64,000 bases of DNA from Chamaecrista fasciculata (taxonomy: Eukaryota; Streptophyta; Magnoliopsida; Fabales; Fabaceae), in contig QANZ01052659.1 of assembly GCA_003254925.1 (NCBI GenBank), positions 1 to 64,000 of the forward strand, read 5' to 3'. The notes under the pieces were generated by a model that had not been told where the DNA came from, did not search any database, and saw nothing but the letters and a program-made list of their open reading frames with translations. Below, one piece after another: positions 36,577 through 48,200 of this stretch; positions within the stretch are counted from its first letter, which is position 1, and each line of letters starts with the position of its first letter. The translations under genes and the position numbers were made by a program.

Positions 36577-38718
36577 GGTTACCAAGACTCCATTAATTAA
36601 AGGCATTGTCAAGAATGGTTTATATCTTTTTCCTTCTCTGCAACTTCATCCTTCTTCTTCTCCTTTGTCAACTTCTTCTGCTCCTGCCTCTTGTCATCAC
36701 TCTGTGCGTAGCAGCTCTACTACTTCTTCACCATCTTCAACACATTATGATGTTTGGCACTGTCGCTTGGGTCATGCTTCACCTCTTATAGTTAATTCTG
36801 TGCTTAAACATTGTAATTTACCAATCATCAATAAAAGTCATATTTCGTTTTGTTCTTCCTGCTGTCTCAGTAAAACTCATCCTCTTCCTTTTTCTTCTGT
36901 TACACACACCACCACTGCACCACTCAAGCTTGTCCACAGTGATGTCTGGGGACCAGCTCCCATTACTTCCCTCAATGGTTTTCGATATTATGTTGTTTTC
37001 ATTGATGATTTCTCTCGTTTCACATGGTTATATCTTGCTAAAGCGAAATTTGATATTCCTAAATTGTTCACTGAGTTTAAAGCATTAGCTGAATTACAAT
37101 TAAATCACAAAATTAGAGCTTTTCAAAGTGATGGTGGAGGTGAATATGTTGCCCTCAAATCTTTTCTTGCCACTCATGGCATTCATCATCGTATTTCATG
37201 TCCTCATACACCACAACAAAATGGGGTCTCTGAGCGCAAACATAAGCATTTAATTGAAATGACTCTCTCCTTACTTGCCAAAGCTTCCATGCCTCAAGTG
37301 TTTTGGGATGAGGCTGTCCTAACTTCCACTTTTCTCATTAATCGTCTTCCAACTCCTCTCCTTAATCTTAAATCTCCCTATGAAGTTTTATTCAATAAAT
37401 TATCTGATTATTCCTTTCTGCGAACTTTTGGTTGTAGCTGTTATCCTAATCTTCGTCCTTATAACCAACACAAACTTGCCTTTCGTTCCACACGCTGCAC
37501 GTTTCTAGGATACAACAACAATCACAAGGGTTATCTATGTCGTGACTCTCAAGGCAGGATTTACATTTCTCGGGATGTCTTGTTTGATGAAACTTCTTTT
37601 CCTCATGCTCATTCTACATCTCATACTGCATCTGTCACTGCTCCCACATCATCATCCTCTAACATTGCATCATATCCTCCTTCTATTCCCCTTATTTCTG
37701 CTGCTGCACCTAGAATGCCTTGTTCTGTAACAGATGCTACTAACTTATCCACTTCTTGTTCTTCTACAGCTCAGGATGATCGTTATCAGCACTCACCTAC
37801 CTCTCTCGTCAACAAATCACCCACCTCCTCATCTCCATCTTCTATCTCTTCTACATCTTCCTCATCAACTCACTACATGTTACCTCCTCCCTCCCCACTT
37901 TTATCATCCTCCACTTCTACATCATCTTCATCTATTCCTAAAGGTCATTATATGACCACCCGATCCAAAGCTAGAATATTTAAACCAAAAATTTATCTCA
38001 CTTCTTCCACTGAACCTCGGAATGTCTCTCAAGCTCTCACCCATCCTGCTTGGCGTGCTGCAATGCAGTCCGAATATGATGCTCTCATACACAATCACAC
38101 TTGGGATCTTGTTCCTCTCCCATCCAATCACCACGCTATTGGGTGTAAATGGATCTTTCGCATCAAAGAAAATGTTGATGTCTCTGTGAATCGCTACAAA
38201 GCCCGACTAGTTGCCAAAGGCTTCCATCAACAGCCCAGGTTTGATTTCTCTGAAGTTTTCAGCCCTGTTGTGAAACCAGCTACAATTAGGCTGCTTCTCT
38301 CCATTGCTCTCTCTTCGGGTTGGCAAATCAAACAATTAGATGTCAACAATGCTTTCCTAAATGGTACTCTATCCGAAGAAGTTTGTATGGTCCAACCTCC
38401 TGGCTTTGTCAAAGGTGATTCCTCTCTTGTTTGTCGACTCAAGAAGTCTCTCTATGGACTCAAGCAGGCTCCCAGGGCATGGTTCAGTACATTTGCCTCC
38501 ACCTTACATATGCTTGGATTCACAAATGCTAAAAGTGATTCCTCCTTGTTTATTAGACAAACACCCTCTTCACTCACCTACATGCTTGTCGATGTTGATG
38601 ATATTATCATCGCAGGCAGCTCCACTACTGAAATTGCTTCTGTCATTGCCAAGCTACATGCCCAGTTTGCACTCAAAGATCTTGGCAACTTGCACTACTT
38701 CCTTGGTGTTCAAGTTCA
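36577..38718 (+). pseudogene. Copia pol, 5' part: integrase and reverse transcriptase
   Basis: An open frame begins after a TAG near 36574 with GLYLFPSLQ, the usual run-up to the integrase zinc region (WHCRLGH, then FCSSCC, about 36755-36870). The integrase core has HSDVWGP, FQSDGGGEY and QQNGVSERKH, the D-D-E residues; the last spacing is about 33 rather than 35 residues. A Ser/Thr-rich linker follows. The reverse transcriptase has GCKWIFRIK, YKARLVAKGF and LDVNNAFLNG. The catalytic YVDD box reads DVDD (38592-38603), so the tyrosine is replaced by aspartate, probably inactivating it. No ATG-started gag precedes it. The frame is cut at the TSD of the inserted solo LTR (38714-38718). Confidence 0.9.
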
Positions 38719-40770
38719 TGTTGGGAAATCCCGGAGCAAAACACGCAGCGGAAGCAAAAGTATAAACAAAAAATTTATGCGCTGCCCAAGATTTCCCACC
38801 CGAGATCCGCTAGTTGAATTTAAAACTTGTTAGATAAGTGGTATACCTCAAAGTTTCAATCGGCTTGGTTGTACTTAGGCGAGTTCGAGAAGTCCACTAT
38901 CAGCGTCCTTCCTCCACCGGTGATCCACACGAACAGTTTATCGGGCACCAAGGTGCTAGCCTTCTGTTCTTTTCACCAAAAGAACCAGGGACTGTATCTA
39001 CAGAGTTTTTGATTCAAGAACTCCTTCTTGAACCAAATTAAAGGTGGCGCAAAAGTGGAGAAGACAACAATAAAACTCCTTTTGTTTTTCTTCTCTCAAA
39101 ACCCTAAAGGTAGAACAATTCGAATTTTCACTAACTCTTTAGGAAAATCGAATTTTCTCTCTCTAGCTATGGAGGTGGCGATTTTTCTCTCTCTCTACAA
39201 GGAAGAAGAAGAAATCACAAATGAGCTCACACACATAACCTAGGCGCCTAGCACCTTAGGTTTTATAATTATTTTAGAGCATTATTATAATTCCAAAATC
39301 ATAATAATATAGCTTCATGAATTGAATTTCAAATTATAATATTACCATAATATTTAATTTAAATTCAAATCGTAATCTTAGAGAATCAAATGAGAGATCA
39401 AATCTCCCTTAAAATTCCTCCAAGATGGCGCCATGCTCTTCCCATTTATCCTTGGAATTTTATAAATCAAAATCTTCCTAACTCTTAGGAAGTCATGATT
39501 CTCCAAAGATCCTAATTTGAGATCTCACCAAATCTGTTTGAATTCAAATCTTTTGATATCTCCATCAAATCTTTTGAATTCAAATTCATGAGTTAAATTA
39601 ATAAAACAATTTTATTAATCCAAAATACTCCAATGAGGCGCCACCCCCATGCTCCAATATTAGGGAATTTTATAATTCAATAATTTCCTAACTTTTAGGA
39701 ATCTTATCTGAATTATTTTTTTCCTTAATATTTTGATTGTAAATAATTAATCCCCATTAATCATTTAACAATTATTATATTTAAATTTGTCCCACAAATT
39801 TAAATACTTCACAACTGTAGAATAATTAAGACAAGACCTAATGTCCCATACATTTTTGCTGTCTTAAATCGTGTCACCGGAGTGACCCACGAATTAACCC
39901 TAATTCGTGTCCCTTCAAGCGGTGTCCTAATCCTGCTCATGTGTGACCCAGCAGGCCCCACGTGAATTTGGCAGTAAATCATCTCTATGACTTACAAGTC
40001 GTGAGCGGACTCTAGCAAGCCATCACGACTACCCAAAACACGTGAGTTATCGTTTTTACCAAAACCGACTTAACCTTAGTACCACCTTGTCATAGACCCT
40101 ATTGTCACACGATATCTTGGTTCTGGATAAGGCACAAGAAAGTCATCCTTAACCCAACCATAACTTTCTTGATCTTCTTGAGTAAGTCCCATTGCCCAGC
40201 GTGACCACGCATTTCCTTGGACAGACTCATCGAGGGCGCCAGTTAGATATCTCTCATTTAATGAGGGACAAAATCCCATTTTGGCCAATCCACATTCCTC
40301 AGCACGGCAATCAACCAAACTCGTACTTAGCCCTTATGGCTACCCTGCTACGAGCAACGTTAGACTAAGCCAAAGTCTGACAACTGCAATGCCGGAATAA
40401 TGATGACCTCAGGTCTAAGGCGTCGTGACAAGCGTACAGGAGAGGCAAGCTGATGACTAAACCCATGCAGGACTCTCCGGGTCAGTCCAGCAACTCGTAA
40501 CCCCTTACGTAATTGCACCATGACTCTCGTACCAGCATCTAGTGCGTGCATCTCTATGCACCGAGGTCATGCTGGTCTTAGTTCATTTTCGTTCCCACGA
40601 AAACAATCGACCATGGACAGATTTAGATTAATTATCTCATAATTAATCAAGGACTGTTATCATAGTAAACATGCTAATAATATGATGACCATTAATTTAT
40701 CTCCATAAATTAATTAATATGTTCAAAACATATTTATAAAATGATTGGCCCTAGGGCACAATCTCCAACA
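38719..40770 (+). mobile_element. Solo LTR of a second LTR-retrotransposon family, 2.05 kb
   Basis: It begins TGTTGGGAAATCCCGG and ends CAATCTCCAACA, the TG...CA ends with short inverted termini (TGTTGG/CCAACA) of LTRs. It is flanked by a perfect 5-bp duplication GTTCA (38714-38718 and 40771-40775) lying within the copia pol frame, which resumes directly after it. No internal domains, second LTR, primer-binding site or polypurine tract is seen, so it is the single LTR left by unequal recombination. The family is probably copia-type, judged only by the ends. Its G+C content is higher in the 39.85-40.60 kb part. Confidence 0.88.
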
Positions 40771-41611
40771 GTTCAGCCCACTTCTACTGGTTTACTCCTA
40801 ACCCAAACCAAATATATTCATGATCTTCTTCTTCGAGTTAACATGAGCATTACCAAACCACAACCTACTCCCATGGCTGCTGCTCAAAAACTCTATGCAG
40901 ATGGCACTGACTTGATGGAAGATCCCAAACTTTATAGATCCACAGTGGGAGCTCTTCAATATGCATGCATTACTCGCCCTGACATTTCCTACGCAGTGAA
41001 CAAAGTTAGCCAATTCATGCACAAACCTCTCTTCACTCATTGGCAATGTGTCAAACGGATACTCAGATACTTACAGGGCACTCAATCCATGGGCTTACAT
41101 CTCCAACGCAACTCTAAACCATCTTTAAGTGCAATGTGTGATGCAGATTGGGCTGCAGATCCTGTTGATCGCCGCTCAACATCTGGTTTTTGTGTCTTCT
41201 ATGGCTCCAATTTCATATCATGGGCATCGAAGAAACAAGTCATTATCTCTCGGTCCTCAACTGAAGCAGAGTACAGAGCTCTTGCACTTGTTGTTGCTGA
41301 ACTGACATGGCTTCAATCCTTGTTATTTGAGCTTCGTTTGCCTATCCCCTCCACACCACCTACTATTTATTGTGATAACTTAAGCACTGTGCTACTCTCT
41401 GCCAACCCAGTCCTTCATTCTCGCACTAAACATCTTGAGTTGGATCTCTTCTTTGTTCGGGAAAAGGTTCAACAAGGCAAGGTTTCAGTTGTTCATATCT
41501 CCTCTAAAGATCAAGTAGCATATATTCTTACCAAACCTCTCCCAAAGTCTTCATTTCTTCATTTGAGGTCCAAACTCAGTGTCCAAAACTTGCCACTGAG
41601 TTTGCAGGGGG
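40771..41611 (+). pseudogene. Copia pol, 3' part: reverse transcriptase end and RNase H
   Basis: The same pol resumes right after the solo LTR with TQTKYIHDLLLR, SITKPQPTPM, YRSTVGALQY and TRPDISYAVN. The RNase H domain has CDADWA (41142-41159), SSTEAEYRAL (41254-41283) and YCDN (about 41371), with the D, E and D residues in place, and ends near HISSKDQVAYILTKPL (D for the usual ADxLTK). The frame stays open past the polypurine tract and into the LTR as far as 41715, so a stop normally placed near the LTR edge is absent or lost. Confidence 0.9.
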
Positions 41612-41826
41612 TATTATATAACATATGGCCCAAGCCCATTTGCACTCTTTGCTGTGAATATTCCGTATGTGGTGTGATGTCATTGCTAGCTGTTGAGTTA
41701 GTTAGGAATTGTTAGAATAGAAGAATGTAGAACTTTTGCTGTACTGATATGCTGGTGTATATATGATGTACTGTGTCCTTGGTATCAATTAATTGAGGGA
41801 ATTATTCAGATTTTAGAATTCTTGCA
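41612..41826 (+). repeat. Right LTR of the copia element
   Basis: 215 bp from TATTATATAAC to TTCTTGCA, preceded by CAGGGGG and followed by the target duplication CTTTG. It has a TA start where TG is usual, so the terminal dinucleotide is mutated in both surviving ends. Confidence 0.78.
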
Positions 41827-41831
41827 CTTTG

Positions 41832-42833
41832 GACTAAAACCTCACAATATAATTAACAATTGTCATTAAACAAACGGAAAATTTTGAAATTAAAATTGCT
41901 CAAACAATCAACTAATATGTTATTATTATTTTTTTGTTTGATAAAAAACTAGCAAAATATGTCATCTAAAAGTCAAACGACACTTAAAGAAGTTCAGTAT
42001 ACAGGAAAAAATTATAAGGACAAACAAATTCTATATGGAATCAATCACGAGGATACAAATCATCATTAAATGTAATATCAACAAACTGCTTAATATCATA
42101 CTCACTGTTTATTAGAAAAGAAATCACCATCGCTAATGTAGATGTCACCAACTTCCACCGATTTGAAAAACTTGAAAACATAATCTAAAGGTTACTACTA
42201 AGTAAGATTGAACCAGATTTTAACAGAAATAACACCCTTAAAGAAAATAAATCAGAGAAAAATATTGCTTAAAGATATGAGAAAACCACACAGAACAGAA
42301 AAAAAGAAGATTAAAACCAGATCAAATCAAATCCAGCAATCTCATAATCAAGAGTGCAATAACAATACAATTCATATATTCAAATGATCTCAACATCCTA
42401 TTCATAAAATAGATATTGCAAATCTAACACAACCTAAACCAAAAAAAGGTGAAAATTCAATAGAAGGTAAATAGTAAAGATGGAAAAAGAAATCCATGTT
42501 AAGCTCCATGCCTCCATCAAATTTCATCTGGTCAAGGACGATCAGTCACTCATGACTGATGATCACTCTACCAAGGCTCCAAACCTCAAGAATAGTCATG
42601 AATGACGATGGATGTTGTAGGAGAAGAAAAGTTAAATGATTTTTTTAATTAATTATTTGAATAAGTTATAAAAAATAACTGTAAACTATTTGAATTTAGC
42701 TCATGTCCTATACTATCTCAGATTTATTTCTAATATATTTGGATTAGGCCTACAAATATGATCATTGCCTATATACACAATTATATATTATATATATAAA
42801 TATATAATATATATTAATATTAATATGAGTAAA
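41832..42833. other. AT-rich intergenic DNA
   Basis: No gene supported. A small inverted repeat with GATCAGTCA and TGACTGATGATC lies at about 42540-42564. A TA-rich tract lies at 42780-42825. Confidence 0.45.
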
Positions 42834-43131
42834 CAAGTGCGAATATAGCTCATGGTCCCCTAACTTTTGCAAAGGTCTCAATTTGGTGCCTTAACTTTTT
42901 TTGTTGCAATTTTGGTCCCCTAAATTTCAAAAAAGTCTCAATTTAGTCACTTAACTTTTTTTTTTGCAATTTTGGTCCCCTAACTTTTAAAAAAGTCTCA
43001 CCGTTGGTCCCCTAACTTACGCAAAAGTCTCAATTTTGGTCCCTTAACTTGGGGCCAATGGTGAGACGTTTTCAAAAGTTAGGGGACCAAATTGAGACCT
43101 TTGCGAAAGTTAGGGAACCAAAAGTGCACTT
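42834..43131. mobile_element. Foldback MITE built from a repeated unit of about 40 bp
   Basis: The ends AAGTGCGAATATAGCTCATG and, on the minus strand, AAGTGCACTTTTGGTTCC open inverted arms. Between them the motif GGTCCCCTAACTTTT-GCAAA with GTCTCAATTT is present about five times in tandem in the left two thirds and inverted in the right third. The element lies about 450 bp upstream of the golgin start codon. No clear target duplication. Confidence 0.65.
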
Positions 43132-43583
43132 AAGCCTTTATTAAATGAGTGAGACGTGGCACAATGTCGACCATAGATGGATCGTACGGACATGATTTTC
43201 GAAACTGCACAACAACTGCACGTCACCACAACTCCGATCGCGATTCAGCTCCGTATCGGTCAATTTGAACAAGCAACGCAAAAAAGCTCATAAAATAAAT
43301 CCGCCACTTCATCATTTTTTTTGGATCGTTTTGTTTTATTCAATAAATTCTCCTCTCCCTCCATCTCGTAATTTTCAAATCAATTCTCTTCATTTATCGG
43401 TTGATCTCATATTAGTGTTCTGAAAGTATTCATTCTCAATGATTGTTTCTCGTGTTAATTATTATATTCTTACTGGAATCTATCTATCTATCTGTTTTTG
43501 CTGGTTTGATTTGTTCATTTGCTTTGGTTTCTCTTTTCTTTACTTTTGTGTTAGGATTCTGGAGCACCCTTTGATCTATGAAA
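43132..43583 (+). promoter_or_regulatory. Upstream region and leader of the golgin gene
   Basis: Positions 43140-43260 are comparatively GC-rich and 43290-43440 pyrimidine-rich, resembling a plant promoter and leader. Short upstream ATGs (for example 43439) precede the real start. No TATA box stands out. Confidence 0.4.
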
Positions 43584-45184
43584 ATGGATTTGGTGTCGGG
43601 TTACAAGGTAACGTTGGCTCTTTCCTCGTACTTCTTACGTTGCTTCACTCATTATGCCCGCATTTCACTTGAATTAGTAGTAAGCAATTGATAGTCGTTT
43701 TTTTTAAACATGCAAGGTGATTAGGATATCTTATGACTCGACCTTTTTTTTTTTTTTAAATAATATTTGAAGGGTCTTCTTGTATATATTGTTAAAAATG
43801 TTACCAGTTCTCAGGTTGGAATTGCAATCTATATTCTGAAGTTTTTAGGAGATTTTGGTTGAGAGTTTGTGGGAAGTTAGTAAGTCTTGCGGATACTAGA
43901 GGCAGATGTCACCTTCATTGTTTGTGCTTTTCTTGTGTGATATATGTAGTGACTAGTTTGCAATTTGCTAGCTTTAGAAACTAATCTCAGGCCAGTGCTT
44001 TCACCTGGTTGTGAGCAACCTGGGATTATGGAGATTCAAATTTAAATCGTTTCTGCTTATTTATGCAGGGGGTTGTTGGGCTTGTTTTTGGCAATGAAAA
44101 TTCTTCCTCAAATGAAGATAGGTAAATTGATTTTAATGCCCTTTAGATTCATCTTGTGCATTATGATCGTTGGACTTCTGTAGTAGTTTTTGGATGCTTC
44201 TTTTGTGAAATAGAACAAATTTGACTGGAGACTTTTTTAGCTAGTTATAGGATTTTATGTTCAGTGTATTCCTTGTCACCTTCTTGTTGCTGTCTGTCTT
44301 TTTCCAATATAGAATTCTTGAAAAATGTTCTCCATTTTCCTCTTTTTGAATAAAAAAAATCTCAATGCTTTACATGAGTCATTTAACTGATTTTTTTAGT
44401 GCTTCTACTCTCCAGTTTTCCTGCACTGAATTGATCTAACTTAAAGATTTCACCCTCTTAATAAGTTGGATGCAATACTTCCTGTGAACAATTTTAAAGT
44501 TATTGGGTAGCTTAGTTTGATTTTCTGAATATTTTTCTTTTTTTTTCTGATGAAAAAAAAGAATTTATTGAAGAAGACAGAAGTCACAGAACTAATAAAT
44601 TATGAAAAGAAAAATAAGTCATCTTAGAGAAAGAAATAAATGAGAAGTTAAATGAAAAACAAAAGAGCGAAGCCTAAAAGACTAACACAAGTTAATAGTT
44701 ATAAATTTACAGGGCGCTGTTGGAGTACTCTTTCCCCCCTCACTGTTATATTACTTAGCCAAAATAACTTTTCTCTTAAAACTAACTTTTAGATTAAACT
44801 AATAATTGAATAACTCCTTGATTAATATATATTGGTTATTGATAACATTTAACATGGATGTTGTTTTTTAATTATCTGTTTGAGCTAGGCTATGTATGTA
44901 TTTTATGTATTAGCTTCTCCCCACAATTGTTTGCAATTCTAAACCTAAAGGGTTAAACACGCTGAAGGAAATATCTTATGTGCTGCTTATTGCTGGCTGC
45001 GAGCTGATTAATATTAATTGGTCAAATTAACATAACCGCTTGTCAATTTCTTTATGGTTTCATATCACTTAATTCCAGTCTTCTCTTTTGGTGCAATATA
45101 CCATTGTAAATAGTATTTTACTTTCAAATGTAGTTTGATTAGTTTCCTTCTGAGTATTTTATTTCTTTCAGTAATTCCAGTTTG

Positions 45185-45243
<59 letters not shown>

Positions 45244-48200
45244 NTATTACTGAGCTTCAGGCTGTTGTATCAGAAAGTCGTGCTGCACAGTTAGCATTTG
45301 GGGCAATGGGTACATCCAATCTCTCAAAGAAATCTTTGTGAGTTTGTCCTTGTTGTGTGTCACATTTTTCATATATTTTTCCAGGCTTCCCTATCATGCT
45401 TGGTGTCTTAAAGGAAGAACGAGATGAAATTGAAATGGTGATAAAATCTTCTTCTCTATTATGTCTTCTGTTTAATTGTGTTTCCTGTTTTGTTTATACT
45501 TCAAGTGTCCACATTGTTAAGCACATAACTCTAACAAGATGAATGATATTAAAAATAAAACAACTGTCTGAAAAGTAATTTGAGTGAATATATTTGTTAA
45601 CCGATCAATTATCAGATCCGTGGTTCATTTTGCTATATTGAATGATTAAACTGTTTAATGCTGTCTTCTTTGTAAGACCACCTCTTTTATACGCCAATTA
45701 ATGTTTTTATTTAACAGTTATTTGTCATCTTATGACAAATTTCCTTGCTCATTTTTTAACCTGAATTTTCTAGATTTCAGTTGTTTTTTCTTTTTGCAAT
45801 AAAGTGTGGTGGCTATTTATTATTTTTCAAATATTATTACAGTCGAATGGTTAACTGTGTCTGGTTCCATAGGGTATTCTCTTCAACACTGGTCTTTATT
45901 TTGCTTTTGGTAGGATGTAGAAGTTTTGAATAAATTTTAGATCACTAATGCAGTTCTCCAGTCATCAGCTTATTGTATTGGATTATTAGTATGTAGGCTG
46001 TGTTAGCCTCAGGCATGGGTTCTATGTGTTATCTTCAGCACTACCTTTAATTTTTTGCTGTGATTTAAAAATAAATTTTAGATCTCTAATTTAGTTTTCA
46101 AATTATCAATCAATCCTGTCATAGAAAGTCTATGTTGGCTTTGGTAATCTTGTTTATTTGTGGACATGGGTTCAGTTAGATTGTCAGGGTTTTTTTTTTC
46201 TTTATTTTTGGTTACAAGTTGTAAAACAATTCACTCCAGTCTTGCTGCAATTCCTTACTTAACTTGGTTACTCTCCTCCAAGGCTATTTTTTTTATTTAT
46301 TTATTTGCCTGCAATTATCCCTTGTCTTTGAACTAAATAAGTGCCAAGTCCCAACAGTGAGTTAAACAATAATCATATGCAAGCAGGTTCGAGGTGCTCT
46401 TGAAACTCTAGTAGGTGCCTTGACTCCTATTAATCATGCAAAAGGGTCAAGCAATGAAGTTCAGCCTGCTTTGATGAACACTGATTTGCTTTCCAGAGAA
46501 GCAGATAGCATCTCTCTTCTTCTAAGTTTGTTGGTAAGTTTTCTTTACTGAAGTCATGAAATGTGTTATCCATTATATGAATGGAACTTATTTTGATTTC
46601 TAGGATTTTGCCTATAGCAGATTATATTTTTACATACATTAAAACCAATTCCCTTGGTTATACATTGACAGACAGAGGATGATTTCTATGTAAGATATTA
46701 TACTCTTCAACTTTTGACTGCCCTTCTCACCAACTCTCCACAAAGGTATCAGTTTCATAGCTACCATTTCTGTTTTAAAGCTTGGAAAGCACCCTTGCTG
46801 AATTCATCTTCAGGTTACAGGAAGCTATATTGACCATCCCTCGTGGTATAACTCGGCTAATGGATATGCTTATGGATCGTGAGGTACATTGCTTGATCTG
46901 AGTTTTTCGCTCAGTAATTTTTCCAAAATTTTTTGTTGATGCTCGATTTCATAAAAATATAAACACGAAGTTGACCCTTTAAACTGTTTTGAACATCAAC
47001 CTTTTTTTTACTTATCTGGGAGCAATTTGATTCTCTAAATACTTATAATTTGGGCCGTATTATAGTAAATAACTTAGATTAGATTTTGGAGAACTTGTCC
47101 TAAGCTCTACTGCAATAAGATAGACACTCCAATAAGTGCGAACTTGTCCTAAGCACTACTGCCATAAGATATACACTCCAATGAGTGCTTCTGTAATTGG
47201 GAAATTAGTGAGGACTATTATGTCCAGAAGTTGTGAAAACAGCTGGCGCTAAAGCTATTTTGTGTTGTGCAGGATCTTACTCTGGTAAGCTTTGACTTTA
47301 AGCTTACGAAATGAGAATAAGCTTTAGGGGAATCATTATAAGCGCATATAGTAATTTAATGAAAAAGTTATAAAAGGTTTGGTAAGTAGTTATTGAGCTA
47401 GATTAAAACAATCAGTTTTCTAATAAACCAATCCTAAATGCATTGGTGCATTATTATTATCGTTGGAAAATGAAATTCTTCTGATATACTTTTCTCTTAG
47501 TTCTCTTTTGAGAAAAATTTTGGAACCTGCTGATTGTATTTGGGAATGTTGTTGTTTTGCTATTTTTGAAACTGGGAAAATAATAAGAGTATGATTTCCA
47601 GGTAATACGGAATGAGGCCTTATTACTCCTTACTCACCTAACCCGTGAAGCCGAGGTAACCTTTACACTCTCATTGTCATCTTTAATTCTTTTTTCTCCC
47701 TTCTTCGGTTTTTATTTGTTTACTTTCTATTTCATTGGGTACAAAAATGTTTAAATATCCTAAACAAAATTTTATGATTATAGGAGATTCAAAAGATAGT
47801 CGTCTTTGAAGGTGCATTTGAGAAGATTTTCAGCATCATAAAAGAGGAAGGATTTTCAGATGGTGGTGTTGTTGTACAGGTGATACATGATTGCTTTGTG
47901 ACAGTAGCTTATTTAACTAGCTCTAGTAACTTTGCCCTTGTGCATGTTGAAGGAAGAAGTAATCAATCCATTAAACTTTATAGTCTATTTTATTCTATCT
48001 GGACCATGCAAAATTAAAGCTTTGTTTTTGAACCTATCATTGTAAAAACATCATAGCAGTTTAGGCATGATAAAGACATACACACAGATGCCCGTGTGTG
48101 TTGTTCATGCTTGCAGTTTAATTGATATTTATATGCACATACATGTGTGTATAATCACAGTTTTATTGGTGAATCTTTCATAGATCGTTTCAGTCTTTAT

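Larger units (their letters stand above)
36520..41826 (+). mobile_element. Decayed Ty1/copia LTR retrotransposon
   Basis: The element is bounded by a 5-bp duplication CTTTG (36515-36519 and 41827-41831). The left edge TATTAGATAACATATGG matches the start of the 215-bp right LTR, TATTATATAACATATGG (41612), which is preceded by the polypurine tract CAGGGGG. The left LTR keeps only about its first 40 bp; a deletion then removes the rest of the LTR, the primer site, gag and protease, rejoining in pol at about 36577. The domain order integrase, then reverse transcriptase, then RNase H identifies copia. Pol is split by a 2.05 kb solo LTR. It is not capable of autonomous movement. Confidence 0.9.
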
